DNA from: Accumulibacter sp. | GTDB lineage: Bacteria > Pseudomonadota > Gammaproteobacteria > Burkholderiales > Rhodocyclaceae | Reading direction: 5' to 3' | Length of the DNA: 11,362 nt | NCBI GenBank assembly: GCA_031284185.1 | Contig: JAITAJ010000081.1 | Span: 1-11,362, forward strand | Part shown: piece by piece, positions 1-6,819 of the stretch | How positions within the stretch are numbered: position 1 is the stretch's first letter | Layout: each line of letters opens with the position of its first letter | The notes under the pieces: model-generated | Told to the model about the DNA's origin: nothing | Seen by the model: only the letters and a program-made list of their open reading frames with translations | Database searches by the model: none | Translations under genes and position numbers: made by a program

Positions 1-91
1 CGGCGCGAAGCGCCGCAAACTCATCTGTCTTCTGTCCTCTCAAACCGCTGTCTTCTGAAACTCTGTCTTCTGAAACTCTGTCCTCTGAAAA
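1..91. repeat. Repeat element A (partial): GC hairpin plus CT-rich arm
   Basis: The first 15 bases form a perfect hairpin, CGGCGC-GAA-GCGCCG. After it comes an arm of imperfect tandem units close to TGTCTTCTGAAACTC and TGTCCTCTGAAA, up to about position 91. This is the reverse complement of the left arm plus hairpin of the element at 3950-4228, so the other half presumably lies left of the window. The arm ends about 50 bases before the acyltransferase start, so it forms most of that gene's visible upstream region. I see no convincing sigma-70 promoter in it. Confidence 0.75.
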
Positions 92-140
92 GGTTCTACA
101 ATGCCACCCATTCCTAACCGATTTCCCCGCTGCCGTTCTC

Positions 141-1028
141 ATGCTGCGCAAGTTCCTGAGCCAACTCCTCATCATCCCGTTCTGGCTGCTGCGTTTCCTG
201 CCTTTGCCGGCGCTCGCCGTCATCGGCGGCGCTTTTGGCCGCTTGCTCTTTCTTTTTGGCAGACGGCGCCGGAACGTGGCGAGGATCAATCTCGAACTGT
301 GTTTCCCCGAAGCCACCGCCATCGAACGGGAAAAGCTCGCCAAGGATCATTTCCGGGTTCTGGGCCGCTCGATCCTGGAACGCGGCTTGTTTTGGTGGAG
401 CCGCCGCGAACGCCTGGAACGGATGATCCGTCTCAAGGGGGCCGAAAAACTCCGCGCGCAACTCGACGCCGGTAGACCAGTCATTCTGCTCGCGCCGCAT
501 TTCGTGGGACTCGACGCCGGCGGCGTCGCCGTGGCGATGCGTTTCGATTCGCTCAGCATGTACGCCAGGCAGACCAACCCGGTGTTCGACCGCCTGCTGC
601 TCGACGGTCGCCACCGCTTCGGCGATCAGTTGCTGCTGACCCGGCAGGATGGCATCCGGGCGGCGGTCAAAGCCATGAAATCAGGCCGCCCCTTCTATTA
701 CCTGCCGGATCTCAACACCCGGCGCCGCGAGGCGGTCTTCGTGCCTTTTTTCGGGGTATCGGCGGCGACGACCGATGGCCTTTCGCGTCTGGCGCGTGTC
801 GCCGGCGCGGCGGTGTTGACTTGCGTGACGCGCGTGCTCCCCGGCGGACAGGGTTACATCACCGAGATCGGCGATGCCTGGGAGAATTTCCCGACCGCCG
901 ACGCGACCGCCGACACGGCGCGGATGAACGCCTGGATCGAATCCGCCGTGCGCGCCATGCCCGAACAGTATTACTGGGTCCATCGGCGTTTCAAGACCCG
1001 GCCCGTCGGCGAAGTGAAGCCGTATTAG
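141..1028 (+). CDS. LpxL/HtrB-family lipid A-type acyltransferase
   Basis: This is a 295-residue inner-membrane acyltransferase that probably adds a secondary acyl chain to lipid A or a related lipid on the cytoplasmic face. The sequence shows an N-terminal hydrophobic anchor (about residues 5-40), an arginine-rich stretch (RRRR, 41-44), and the family H(x4)D catalytic motif at H120/D125 within LLAPHFVGLD. It also has FYYLPDLN (185-192), in place of the usual Y-x-PDQ block, and the C-terminal signature YYWVHRRFKTRP (277-288). The length is normal for the family and the frame is intact. ATG 141 is the first ATG in this frame and has only a weak ribosome site. A better AAGG precedes ATG 101, but that frame has no recognisable protein. 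The gene ends just before repeat element B and converges on the kinase gene. The exact acyl donor and position cannot be told from sequence; a plain lysophospholipid acyltransferase is the alternative. Confidence 0.9.
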   Translation: MLRKFLSQLLIIPFWLLRFLPLPALAVIGGAFGRLLFLFGRRRRNVARINLELCFPEATAIEREKLAKDHFRVLGRSILERGLFWWSRRERLERMIRLKGAEKLRAQLDAGRPVILLAPHFVGLDAGGVAVAMRFDSLSMYARQTNPVFDRLLLDGRHRFGDQLLLTRQDGIRAAVKAMKSGRPFYYLPDLNTRRREAVFVPFFGVSAATTDGLSRLARVAGAAVLTCVTRVLPGGQGYITEIGDAWENFPTADATADTARMNAWIESAVRAMPEQYYWVHRRFKTRPVGEVKPY

Positions 1029-1178
1029 ATCAGAGGACAGAATCCAGAAGACAGAAGTTTGAGAGGACAGAAGACAGGTCGGTATGCGGCGCTTTGCGCC
1101 GGTAAGGACGAAAAACCGAGCGCCTGATTTTCCGTTCCTCACTCAAGCTGATCTGTCTTCCGCTTGCCTCTGTCCTCC
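1029..1178. repeat. Repeat element B, between two convergent genes
   Basis: The left arm (1031-1078) carries AGAGGACAG and AGAAGACAG units. The core holds a perfect hairpin CGGCGC-TTT-GCGCCG at 1087-1101, followed by AAAAACCGAGCGC (1111-1123), one half of the palindrome that is complete in element C. The right arm (about 1143-1178) holds the units in inverse orientation (GATCTGTCTTC, CCTCTGTCCTCC). The string CAAGCTGATCTGTCTTC at 1144-1160 is the reverse complement of GAAGACAGATCAGCTTG at 4109-4125. The right arm also encodes the last residues and stop codon of the kinase on the minus strand. Lying between convergent genes, it may work as a terminator or REP-like element, but its palindrome is degraded on one side. 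Confidence 0.8.
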
Positions 1179-1955
1179 GACTTGCGCGCCGAGCGCGCGG
1201 CGACTCTCCGCCACAGGTATCTGGCATAGGCGTTCAGGCGCGGAAGCTCAAGATAGGCTTCGAGCAGACGGAGCCGGTCGGTACGGCTCCAGATCGGCGA
1301 GGCATAGTGACTCAGGCAATATAGGTCGCGCAAGGCGCACATCACGCGCAACGGGAGCCGGTGCGATTTTTCAAGGTCGATCACGCGCGCCGTGATGCCG
1401 GCCTCGGGGGTCGCGCGGATGAAAATGTGCTTCGGGAAAAAACAGTTGTGGCAGATACCGTGAGCATGCATCCGGCGCAACAGCGCCGCGACTGCCTGAT
1501 GTATGCGCAGACGAACCGCGCGCGGCGGCATACCGTCGCGCGCCCAGCCTTGCTCCAGCTCCTCCAGCGAAACAAAGCCGGTCAGTTCCTCGGTCACCAG
1601 AATGGCGCGCTGATTCCCGCCGCGTTCGCGCATACCGAAATAGACCGGCTCCAGCGAGGGAATCGCGTAACGGCGATAACGCATGATCCACTTGAATTCA
1701 CGCAGGAAAGTCGGCACGCCGCGCAGCGGATGAGACAGCGAGCGCGTCCCGTGATTTTCCTGCCGCTTGAGGAAGACCGCCCCCCCCCCCCCCATCCGGC
1801 AACGACAACTCCCCCCGGGCCACGCCGCTCCATCCGCCCCGCCGCTGGTTCGGCGCCTCGAACCATTCGGCCTGAAATCGCCATAGGGCCTCGAAATCGT
1901 CGAGCCCGTTGAAAGCAAGAATCGAACGCCAGCGCTCGTCAATGAAATCTTCCAT
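1139..1955 (-). CDS. InaA/WaaP-type lipopolysaccharide kinase, frame broken at a G14 tract
   Basis: This looks like a protein kinase-fold enzyme of the lipopolysaccharide kinase (InaA/Kdo-WaaP) family, expected to phosphorylate core sugars in the cytoplasm. The N-terminal part starts at ATG 1955 (MEDFIDERWRS) and includes the family-like W-SGVARGELSLPDGG. It lies in one frame, while the rest, from AVFLKRQENHGTRSL onwards, lies in another. The switch is at a run of 14 G on this strand; 13 (or 10 or 16) would join them into about 271 residues. Visible kinase features are the Lys of FLKRQENH, the HGICHN--FPKHIF catalytic-loop equivalent, and VIDLEKSHR as the metal-binding equivalent. As written, translation from 1955 would stop near 1698 after 85 residues. 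The last residues (KSEDRGKRKTDQLE) and the stop come from repeat element B. The gene may be phase-variable, a pseudogene, or an assembly error. Confidence 0.82.
1780..1793. repeat. C14/G14 homopolymer tract inside the kinase gene
   Basis: Fourteen consecutive C on the + strand (G on the coding strand) lie about 54 codons into the kinase gene. The reading frame of the recognisable protein changes exactly here. In frame the tract encodes a glycine run between an N-terminal strand and the strand carrying the presumed ATP-binding Lys. This is the kind of tract that mutates by slipped-strand mispairing, and also the kind that is often miscounted in assemblies. Confidence 0.95.
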
Positions 1956-1972
1956 CGAATACCATCCACGCG

Positions 1973-2197
1973 ATGAGCCACACAAAAGAGGATATCATCC
2001 GGGAGCGCTATTCCGCCGATGCCTCCCGGTGGAAAGGCGCGCCGGAAGACATCGGCGGCATCGCCGCGCAAGACGCGAAAGCGCGCGCTTCCATCAGGTA
2101 TACTTCGTCGTCCATTTCACCGAAAGGCCCACAAGCTCCCGGTATCATAAGGATACGACTCATGCGCCAAACACGAGAGATTCCGACGTGCCTCTGA
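1973..2197 (+). CDS. Doubtful small ORF upstream of the carbamoyltransferase
   Basis: A 74-codon frame starts MSHTKEDIIRERYSADASRW and ends TGA at 2195-2197, overlapping the GTG start of the carbamoyltransferase by 10 bases. The first 42 or so codons mostly end in G or C, as coding DNA does here, and no other recognised gene explains them. The later part (RYTSSSISPKGPQAP...) looks non-coding. No ribosome site precedes ATG 1973. An internal ATG at 2162 has AAGGA eight bases upstream and would give an 11-residue peptide (MRQTREIPTCL) ending in the overlap, a layout that could couple translation to the next gene. I do not recognise the protein. It could be a truncated remnant, a coupling leader, or chance. 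Confidence 0.2.
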   Translation: MSHTKEDIIRERYSADASRWKGAPEDIGGIAAQDAKARASIRYTSSSISPKGPQAPGIIRIRLMRQTREIPTCL

Positions 2198-3942
2198 CCA
2201 TCCTCGGCCTTTCCGGCGCGGTCGGCCACGACCCGTCCGCCGCCCTCTACATCGACGGCAAACTCGTCGCCGCCGCCGAAGAGGAACGCTTCGTGCGCGA
2301 CAAACACGCCAAGAACCGCATGCCTTACGAAGCGGCGAAATTCTGTCTGAATCAGGCGGGGATACGTCCCGCCGACGTCGATGCCGTCGCCATTCCCTTC
2401 GCGCCGATAAGCCTCTTCACTCCCGCGCGCTGGCATTACGCCCGCCGTTACGCTTATGCGCCCGATCGGGCGCTGGATGCCATTTTCACGGGCAACCGCC
2501 GCTATCATCGCTACAGGAAACGCATCGAATGGTGCCTGCTCCAGTTGGGCTTCGACCCGAAAAAAATCAGGATCGAGCCGGTCGAGCACCATCTCGCGCA
2601 CGCCGCCAGCGCTTACCTGTGTTCCGGTTTCACGGAAAAGACGGCGATCCTCGGCATCGACGGCAAGGGGGAGTACGCCACGACCTTCTTCGGCTGGGGC
2701 GAAAACGGGCGGATCCACAAGATCAAGGAATTCTACGACCCCGATTCCCTGGGCGGACTCTACGGCGCGCTCACCGAATACCTGGGCTTCGACATGCTCG
2801 ACGGCGAATTCAAGGTCATGGGCATGGCCCCCTATGGCGACCCGTCGCGCCACGATTTTTCCCGGCTGGCGAAATTCGAGAACGGCGAACTCACCGTCAA
2901 TACCGATTATGCCAACGTGATCGGCTTCAGACGCTACAAGGAAAAAGGCAAGGGCTGCTACTTCTCGCCCGAACTCGTGAAATGGCTTGGCCCCAAACGC
3001 GAGGGCGACGTGGCCGACGAGCCGTACATCCACTACGCCGCCAGTATTCAAGCGCTGTTTGAAAGACTCTCGCTTGCGATGATCGATCACTATCTGGGCG
3101 ACATTCTCCGTGAGACGGGAAGAATCGCCTTCGCGGGCGGCTGCGCCCTGAACGTGAAGCTGAACCAGAAAATCATCGCCCGCCCGGAGGTGAAGGAACT
3201 CTTCGTGCAGCCCGCCGCGTCCGACGCGGGCACGGCGGTCGGCGCGGCCGCCTGGGTTTCGCAACGGTACGGCGTGCCGGTGGAGAAAATGGAGCACGTC
3301 TATCTCGGCCCGGAATACTCGAACGAGGACGTCATTGCCGCCATTGCCCAGTACGGGCGCAAGCGCGGCGTCAGGCTCGACTGGGAAAAAATCGAAAGCG
3401 ACGCGCTGCCGGGAAAGGTCGCCGGGATTCTCGCCGAAGGCAACCCGGTCGCCTGGTTTCAGGGCCGCATGGAATTCGGCCCGCGCGCCCTGGGCAACCG
3501 TTCCATCCTCGGTTGTCCGAGCGTGCCGGGCGTGGCCGACCGCATCAACGAAGAAATCAAGTTCCGCGAGCGCTGGCGGCCTTTCTGCCCCTCGATGCTG
3601 GATACGGTGGGGCCGCGAATGTTCGGAACCGACCACCCCGCGCCCTTCATGACTTTCACGTTTGAAGTCAATGAAGAATGGAAAACCCGCGTGCCGGAAG
3701 TCGTCCACGAAGACGGCACCTCCCGCGCCCAAATCCTGCGCCGCGAATTCAACCCGCGTTATTACGACCTGATGCGGGAACTGGAAAAACTGACCGGCAA
3801 CGGCGTGGCGCTCAATACCTCGCTGAACCGCCGGGGCGAGCCGATGATCTGTTCGCCGGAGGATGCGCTCGGCATGTTTTACGGTTCCGACCTCAAATAT
3901 CTCGTCATGCAGGACGTGCTGGTGAGAAAAGAGAAGGTCTGA
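2188..3942 (+). CDS. NodU/CmcH-family O-carbamoyltransferase
   Basis: This 584-residue enzyme of the NodU/CmcH/TobZ family transfers a carbamoyl group from carbamoyl phosphate, through carbamoyl-adenylate, to a sugar or other hydroxyl. The N-terminal Kae1-like domain begins LTILGLSGAVGHDPSAAL (3-20), with AAAEEERF (28-35), the metal-binding HHLAHAASA (134-142), LGIDGKGEYATTFFG (155-169), the MGMAPYGDP block (211-219) and FAGGCALNVKLNQ (315-327). The C-terminal carbamoyltransferase domain has VAWFQGRMEFGPRALGNRS (421-439), KFRERWRPFCPSM (458-470) and NGVALNTSLNRRGEP (538-552). GTG 2188 is chosen because the family homology begins there and no ATG is available in frame. The sequence looks intact and active. 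Beside glycosyltransferases and LPS genes it most likely carbamoylates a surface glycan; a secondary-metabolite role is less likely because no biosynthetic genes are nearby. Confidence 0.93.
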   Translation: MPLTILGLSGAVGHDPSAALYIDGKLVAAAEEERFVRDKHAKNRMPYEAAKFCLNQAGIRPADVDAVAIPFAPISLFTPARWHYARRYAYAPDRALDAIFTGNRRYHRYRKRIEWCLLQLGFDPKKIRIEPVEHHLAHAASAYLCSGFTEKTAILGIDGKGEYATTFFGWGENGRIHKIKEFYDPDSLGGLYGALTEYLGFDMLDGEFKVMGMAPYGDPSRHDFSRLAKFENGELTVNTDYANVIGFRRYKEKGKGCYFSPELVKWLGPKREGDVADEPYIHYAASIQALFERLSLAMIDHYLGDILRETGRIAFAGGCALNVKLNQKIIARPEVKELFVQPAASDAGTAVGAAAWVSQRYGVPVEKMEHVYLGPEYSNEDVIAAIAQYGRKRGVRLDWEKIESDALPGKVAGILAEGNPVAWFQGRMEFGPRALGNRSILGCPSVPGVADRINEEIKFRERWRPFCPSMLDTVGPRMFGTDHPAPFMTFTFEVNEEWKTRVPEVVHEDGTSRAQILRREFNPRYYDLMRELEKLTGNGVALNTSLNRRGEPMICSPEDALGMFYGSDLKYLVMQDVLVRKEKV

Positions 3943-3949
3943 CTGGTAT

Positions 3950-4228
3950 TCAGAGGGCAGAGTTTTCCAGAGGACAGAGTTTCGAGAGAACAGAGTTTCA
4001 GAAAACAGAAGACAGATCAGCCCGGGCGCTTCGCGCCGGGCGAGAGGGGAAAAACCGAGCGCTCGGTTCCAGAGGACAGAGTTTCAGAAGACAGGGTTTC
4101 AGAGGATAGAAGACAGATCAGCTTGGGCGCTTCGCGCCGGGTGAGGGAGGAAAAACCGAGCGCTCGGGTTTTCTGTTTTCTGTCTTCTCAAACTTCTGTC
4201 TTCTGAATTCTGAACCTGTCTTCTGATC
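3950..4228. repeat. Repeat element C: double-core copy filling the intergenic stretch
   Basis: This fills almost all of the gene-free stretch 3943-4253. Left-arm units AGAGGGCAGAGTTTTCC, AGAGGACAGAGTTTCG and AGAGAACAGAGTTTC lead into GAAGACAGATCAG. The first core has a hairpin at 4021-4040 (CCC, bulged G, GGCGC-TTC-GCGCC, GGG) and a perfect 16-bp palindrome AACCGAGCGCTCGGTT at 4053-4068. A second set of arm units (4070-4120) leads to a second core with hairpin GGCGC-TTC-GCGCC at 4126-4138 and palindrome CCGAGCGCTCGG at 4156-4167. The right arm (4169-4228) has the units in inverse orientation (TGTCTTCTCAAACTTC, TGTCTTCTGA). The stretch therefore looks like two tandem cores between inverted arms, with no gene. 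Confidence 0.85.
4151..4175. terminator. Possible bidirectional terminator in element C, second core
   Basis: The palindrome CCGAGCGCTCGG (4156-4167) is flanked by AAAAA on the left and GTTTTC on the right. On the + strand it reads as a stem followed by a short T-run, placed where carbamoyltransferase transcription could end. On the - strand the stem is followed by TTTTT. The stem is short and its loop would come out of a perfect palindrome, so folding is limited. This is inferred from layout only. Confidence 0.35.
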
Positions 4229-4253
4229 TCTACGATGAAAGGAAACCTCACGC

Positions 4254-5741
4254 ATGACGATCCATCCGAACGAACGCAATTCCGGCCAAGGCAGACATCT
4301 TCTGGATTCCATTCTTTCAGGATCGGAATCGCAATGTCTGGAAACGAAACGGGTTTCCGGGAAAATGGTGGTGGGCAAGGCTTTGGAAACGGTTTGCGCT
4401 TTCGCCAATGCGCGGGGAGGCATTCTGTGCCTCGGCGTGGAGGACGCCAGCAAGGCGCAGGGAAAGGATCGACTGTACGGCATCGACGAAAATCCGAAGG
4501 CCATCGATGAACTGATGCGCAAACTGGAAACGGATTTCGTTCCGAAGATCAGGGACATAAAAATACTTCGCTTATCCTGCGCATTGCGCGACGGCGAGCG
4601 GGGAGAACTGGTCATGATCAACGTTCCGCAGAGCGAACAGGTGCACTCCGCTCCCGATGACAGAACCTGGACGCGCGGAGAGGACAGCAACCGGGAAATG
4701 TCCGCCGACGAGATCATGGAGCTTTCCTACCGGCGCGGTGTGCGCAGCGTGGAATCCGAGCCGGTGGACGTGGATTTCGATCTGCTGGAAACGGAAACGT
4801 GGCGCTTGTATCGGCATGGACGAGGATTGGCGAATACCGGCATCCGAAAGCAACTTTATCGCATCGGCCTGGCCCGGAAGGTCAACAATGCGCTTCGCCC
4901 CGTTCGCGCCGCCGTGTTGCTGTTCGCCGATCATCCGGGCGCCTTGATGGCGGCAACCGGCACCCGCGCCGACGTGCGGATGTTTCGCTATCGCGGCAAT
5001 GCCATTCGATCGGGCGAAACCACGAATCTCATGAAACCGCCCCGAACCCTGTCCGGGCCGATCCATCGCCTGATCGCGCAGACGCACGCGCACGTGCTCG
5101 GCGAACTGGTCGAAGGGCCGGCATCCGGTTTCAGGACCGCGCACCCTTACCCGGAGCGCGTCATCAAGGAAGCCATCACCAATGCGTTGATTCATCGGGA
5201 CTATCGCCTGAATCAAGATGTGCAGATACGAATTTTCGATAACCGGATCGAAGTGTTCAGTCCCGGATTGTTTCCGGGCCGCATTACCGCGGCAAGCATA
5301 CGGACGGCGAGATATTTCGCGCGTAATCCGCTGATTGCCAGCAACCTGCGCGAATTCCCCGATCCGCCGAACATGGATGCCGGAGAAGGCGTGCACATGA
5401 TGTTCCATCTGATGCAGGCCGGAAACCTCTACCCGCCCCAGTATCGGGAATTGCGCGATCAGACGCGGCAGGCCATTGCCGTGACTCTGCTGAGCGAGGA
5501 ACGTTCGCCGCTCTGGGAGCGGGTCAGCGTTTGGATAGACCGTCATGGCCCGATCAGCAACCATGTCCTTCGCAGGATTACCGCGCTGGACGCGCCCGGC
5601 GCTTCCAGGCTGCTCAAGCGCTGGGTCGGGCAGGGGCTGCTGAAAGGCGATCCGGCCCAGGGCAAGCGAAACCGGCTCTACCACAAACCCGTGACCGAGG
5701 TCGGGGATGCGGCTGGACTTATCATTCAAAGTCCGGAATAA
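4254..5741 (+). CDS. AlbA_2 / HATPase_c_4 domain protein, putative transcriptional regulator
   Basis: This 495-residue protein has the architecture of the group often annotated as AlbA_2-domain ATP-binding protein, RecG-like regulator or divergent AAA-4 protein. An N-terminal AlbA_2 (Schlafen-like) domain spans about residues 22-155, with E25/CLETKR (28-33), ETVCAFANARGGILCLGVED (45-64) and the Y75-G76-I77 turn. A GHKL-type ATPase part follows, with YPERVIKEAITNALIHRDY (299-317) as the N-box equivalent and GEGVHMM (377-383) as a glycine box. The C-terminus (about 415-475) looks like a winged helix (WERVSVWIDRHGPISNHVLR...GLLKGD). ATG 4254 is supported by AAAGG at 4238-4242, with somewhat long spacing. 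It sits just after the double repeat element and before the glycosyltransferase group. Members of this family may bind DNA or RNA; its target is unknown. A regulator of the neighbouring genes or an accessory (defence-type) gene are both possible. Confidence 0.85.
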   Translation: MTIHPNERNSGQGRHLLDSILSGSESQCLETKRVSGKMVVGKALETVCAFANARGGILCLGVEDASKAQGKDRLYGIDENPKAIDELMRKLETDFVPKIRDIKILRLSCALRDGERGELVMINVPQSEQVHSAPDDRTWTRGEDSNREMSADEIMELSYRRGVRSVESEPVDVDFDLLETETWRLYRHGRGLANTGIRKQLYRIGLARKVNNALRPVRAAVLLFADHPGALMAATGTRADVRMFRYRGNAIRSGETTNLMKPPRTLSGPIHRLIAQTHAHVLGELVEGPASGFRTAHPYPERVIKEAITNALIHRDYRLNQDVQIRIFDNRIEVFSPGLFPGRITAASIRTARYFARNPLIASNLREFPDPPNMDAGEGVHMMFHLMQAGNLYPPQYRELRDQTRQAIAVTLLSEERSPLWERVSVWIDRHGPISNHVLRRITALDAPGASRLLKRWVGQGLLKGDPAQGKRNRLYHKPVTEVGDAAGLIIQSPE

Positions 5742-5813
5742 TGAATACGGGGATGAATAAAAATTCAAATCTTTCACCATCCCGTGAGAATTCCATTTTC
5801 TTTTCTGCCGTTT

Positions 5814-5834
5814 TGTCATGTACGGAGCATGACA
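5814..5834. promoter_or_regulatory. Perfect inverted repeat upstream of the glycosyltransferase group
   Basis: TGTCATG (5814-5820) and CATGACA (5828-5834) form a perfect 7-bp inverted repeat around a 7-base spacer, 50 bases before the start of the first glycosyltransferase. No T-run follows on either strand, so it is not a typical terminator. It could be an operator or a leader stem-loop. TTGTCA at 5813-5818 resembles a -35 box, but I see no good -10 box at the right distance. The rest of 5742-5883 shows nothing else. Confidence 0.35.
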
Positions 5835-5871
5835 GGACGCGGGTAAGACAATGACGGTGTGTCCAATGAAC

Positions 5872-5878
5872 AGGAGGG
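5872..5878 (+). promoter_or_regulatory. Strong Shine-Dalgarno site deciding the GT2 start
   Basis: AGGAGGG lies five bases before ATG 5884. It falls inside the longer frame that could start at ATG 5851 or 5866, which makes 5884 the likely true start. Confidence 0.8.
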
Positions 5879-5883
5879 TTGGC

Positions 5884-6819
5884 ATGAATGAAACCGTGAC
5901 GGGCAGTCTCTTGCTCAGTGTCGTCATCCCATGCTATAACTATGCCAATGTGATCCAGCGCGCGGTTGCCTCGGTGTTGGAACAAGCCTCGGAAGAGGTC
6001 GAACTCTGGGTGATCGACGATGGATCTTCCGACAATGCGCCAGAGATTTTTGCCATCCTGTCAGAGCGTTACGGGAAACGCTTCCAGAGTGTTCGCCAGG
6101 AGAACGGAGGGCTTGCGTTTACGCGGAACTGTGGCGCGCGACTGGCCCGGGGACGTTTCGTACTTTTTCTGGATGCCGATGATGAATTGAATGCCGGCGT
6201 GTTACCGAAACTTTGCGAACATCTGCGCGAACGACCGGATGTCGGATTCTGGCTGGCAGGCCATGTCGCGGTACAACCGGATGGCCGTGAACGCCGCCAT
6301 TCCGTCAGCGCGGTTCCACACGACCCTTTCACACGTTTGCGCCACTACCTGCTGGACAAGAAAATCTCCCTCAGTCACGGCGCCTGCGTGTTCTCGCGCG
6401 AATTTCTGCTGCAACACCCTTACCCGGAGCACTTGCGGCACAGCGAGGATATCCCGGTATTTGCCTATGCGCTGACCCAGGGGAAAATCGAAATTCTGGA
6501 TATGTTGCTGACGCGCATTCACAAGCATTCCGACAGTGTACGTCACAACGCCGACGCGGCGCGCAAGGTTGGCTTGTCGCTCGTGGATGAAGTTTTTTCT
6601 GGATTGCCGGACGATCTGCAATCGCTCAGACCCGCCTATCACGTTCAACGTTGCCTGTCATTGTTCCGCACCTGCCTGCTCGTCGGCGAACAGGAAAGCG
6701 CCCGCGCCTATTATCGTGAAGCGCTGCATGCGGATTGGCACACACTGTTCAAATGGTCCTATACCCGCAAAGCGATTCGTCTATGGTCGGGGCGGCTTCG
6801 TGAAAGAAAGATTGCTTGA
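5884..6819 (+). CDS. Family 2 glycosyltransferase (first of two)
   Basis: This 311-residue cytoplasmic or membrane-associated inverting glycosyltransferase (GT-A fold) should transfer a sugar from a nucleotide-sugar to a growing surface glycan. The N-terminal strand is LLSVVIPCYNYANVIQRAVAS (10-30, in parts), then WVIDDGSSD (42-50) for nucleotide binding, QENGGLAFTRNCGARLA (72-88), and the DXD-type metal site FLDADDE (95-101). A later acidic HSEDIP (186-191) is the probable catalytic-base region. The start is set by the Shine-Dalgarno at 5872. It overlaps the next glycosyltransferase frame by 20 bases, so the two are probably translated together. The sugar donor and acceptor cannot be told from sequence. 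The frame is intact, unlike that of its neighbour. Confidence 0.9.
   Translation: MNETVTGSLLLSVVIPCYNYANVIQRAVASVLEQASEEVELWVIDDGSSDNAPEIFAILSERYGKRFQSVRQENGGLAFTRNCGARLARGRFVLFLDADDELNAGVLPKLCEHLRERPDVGFWLAGHVAVQPDGRERRHSVSAVPHDPFTRLRHYLLDKKISLSHGACVFSREFLLQHPYPEHLRHSEDIPVFAYALTQGKIEILDMLLTRIHKHSDSVRHNADAARKVGLSLVDEVFSGLPDDLQSLRPAYHVQRCLSLFRTCLLVGEQESARAYYREALHADWHTLFKWSYTRKAIRLWSGRLRERKIA

Noticed and set aside
101..475. ORF at ATG 101 with AAGG upstream
   Set aside because: It overlaps the acyltransferase in another frame and its product (Pro/Arg-rich) resembles nothing; the upstream AAGG is noted but not enough.
1811..1816. C6 run as a further switch site
   Set aside because: It is too short to be notable in GC-rich DNA, and the reading frame does not change there.
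1139..2071. 310-codon kinase ORF starting at 2071
   Set aside because: The part before the G14 tract is the wrong frame (low-complexity, unlike the family); the family-like N-terminus is in the other frame starting at 1955.
2008..3732. 574-codon minus-strand ORF opposite the carbamoyltransferase
   Set aside because: The + strand carries an unmistakable full-length family protein; the antisense frame is open because of GC-rich codon bias and has no recognisable domain.
3950..4228. CRISPR array
   Set aside because: The repeats are short, degenerate, in both orientations and without uniform spacers; no cas genes are present.
5814..5834. Rho-independent terminator after the AlbA_2 gene
   Set aside because: The stem is AT/GC mixed and no T-run follows it on either strand.
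4572..5927. 451-codon minus-strand ORF opposite the AlbA_2 protein
   Set aside because: Antisense shadow; the + strand frame has clear AlbA_2 and ATPase motifs and a ribosome site.
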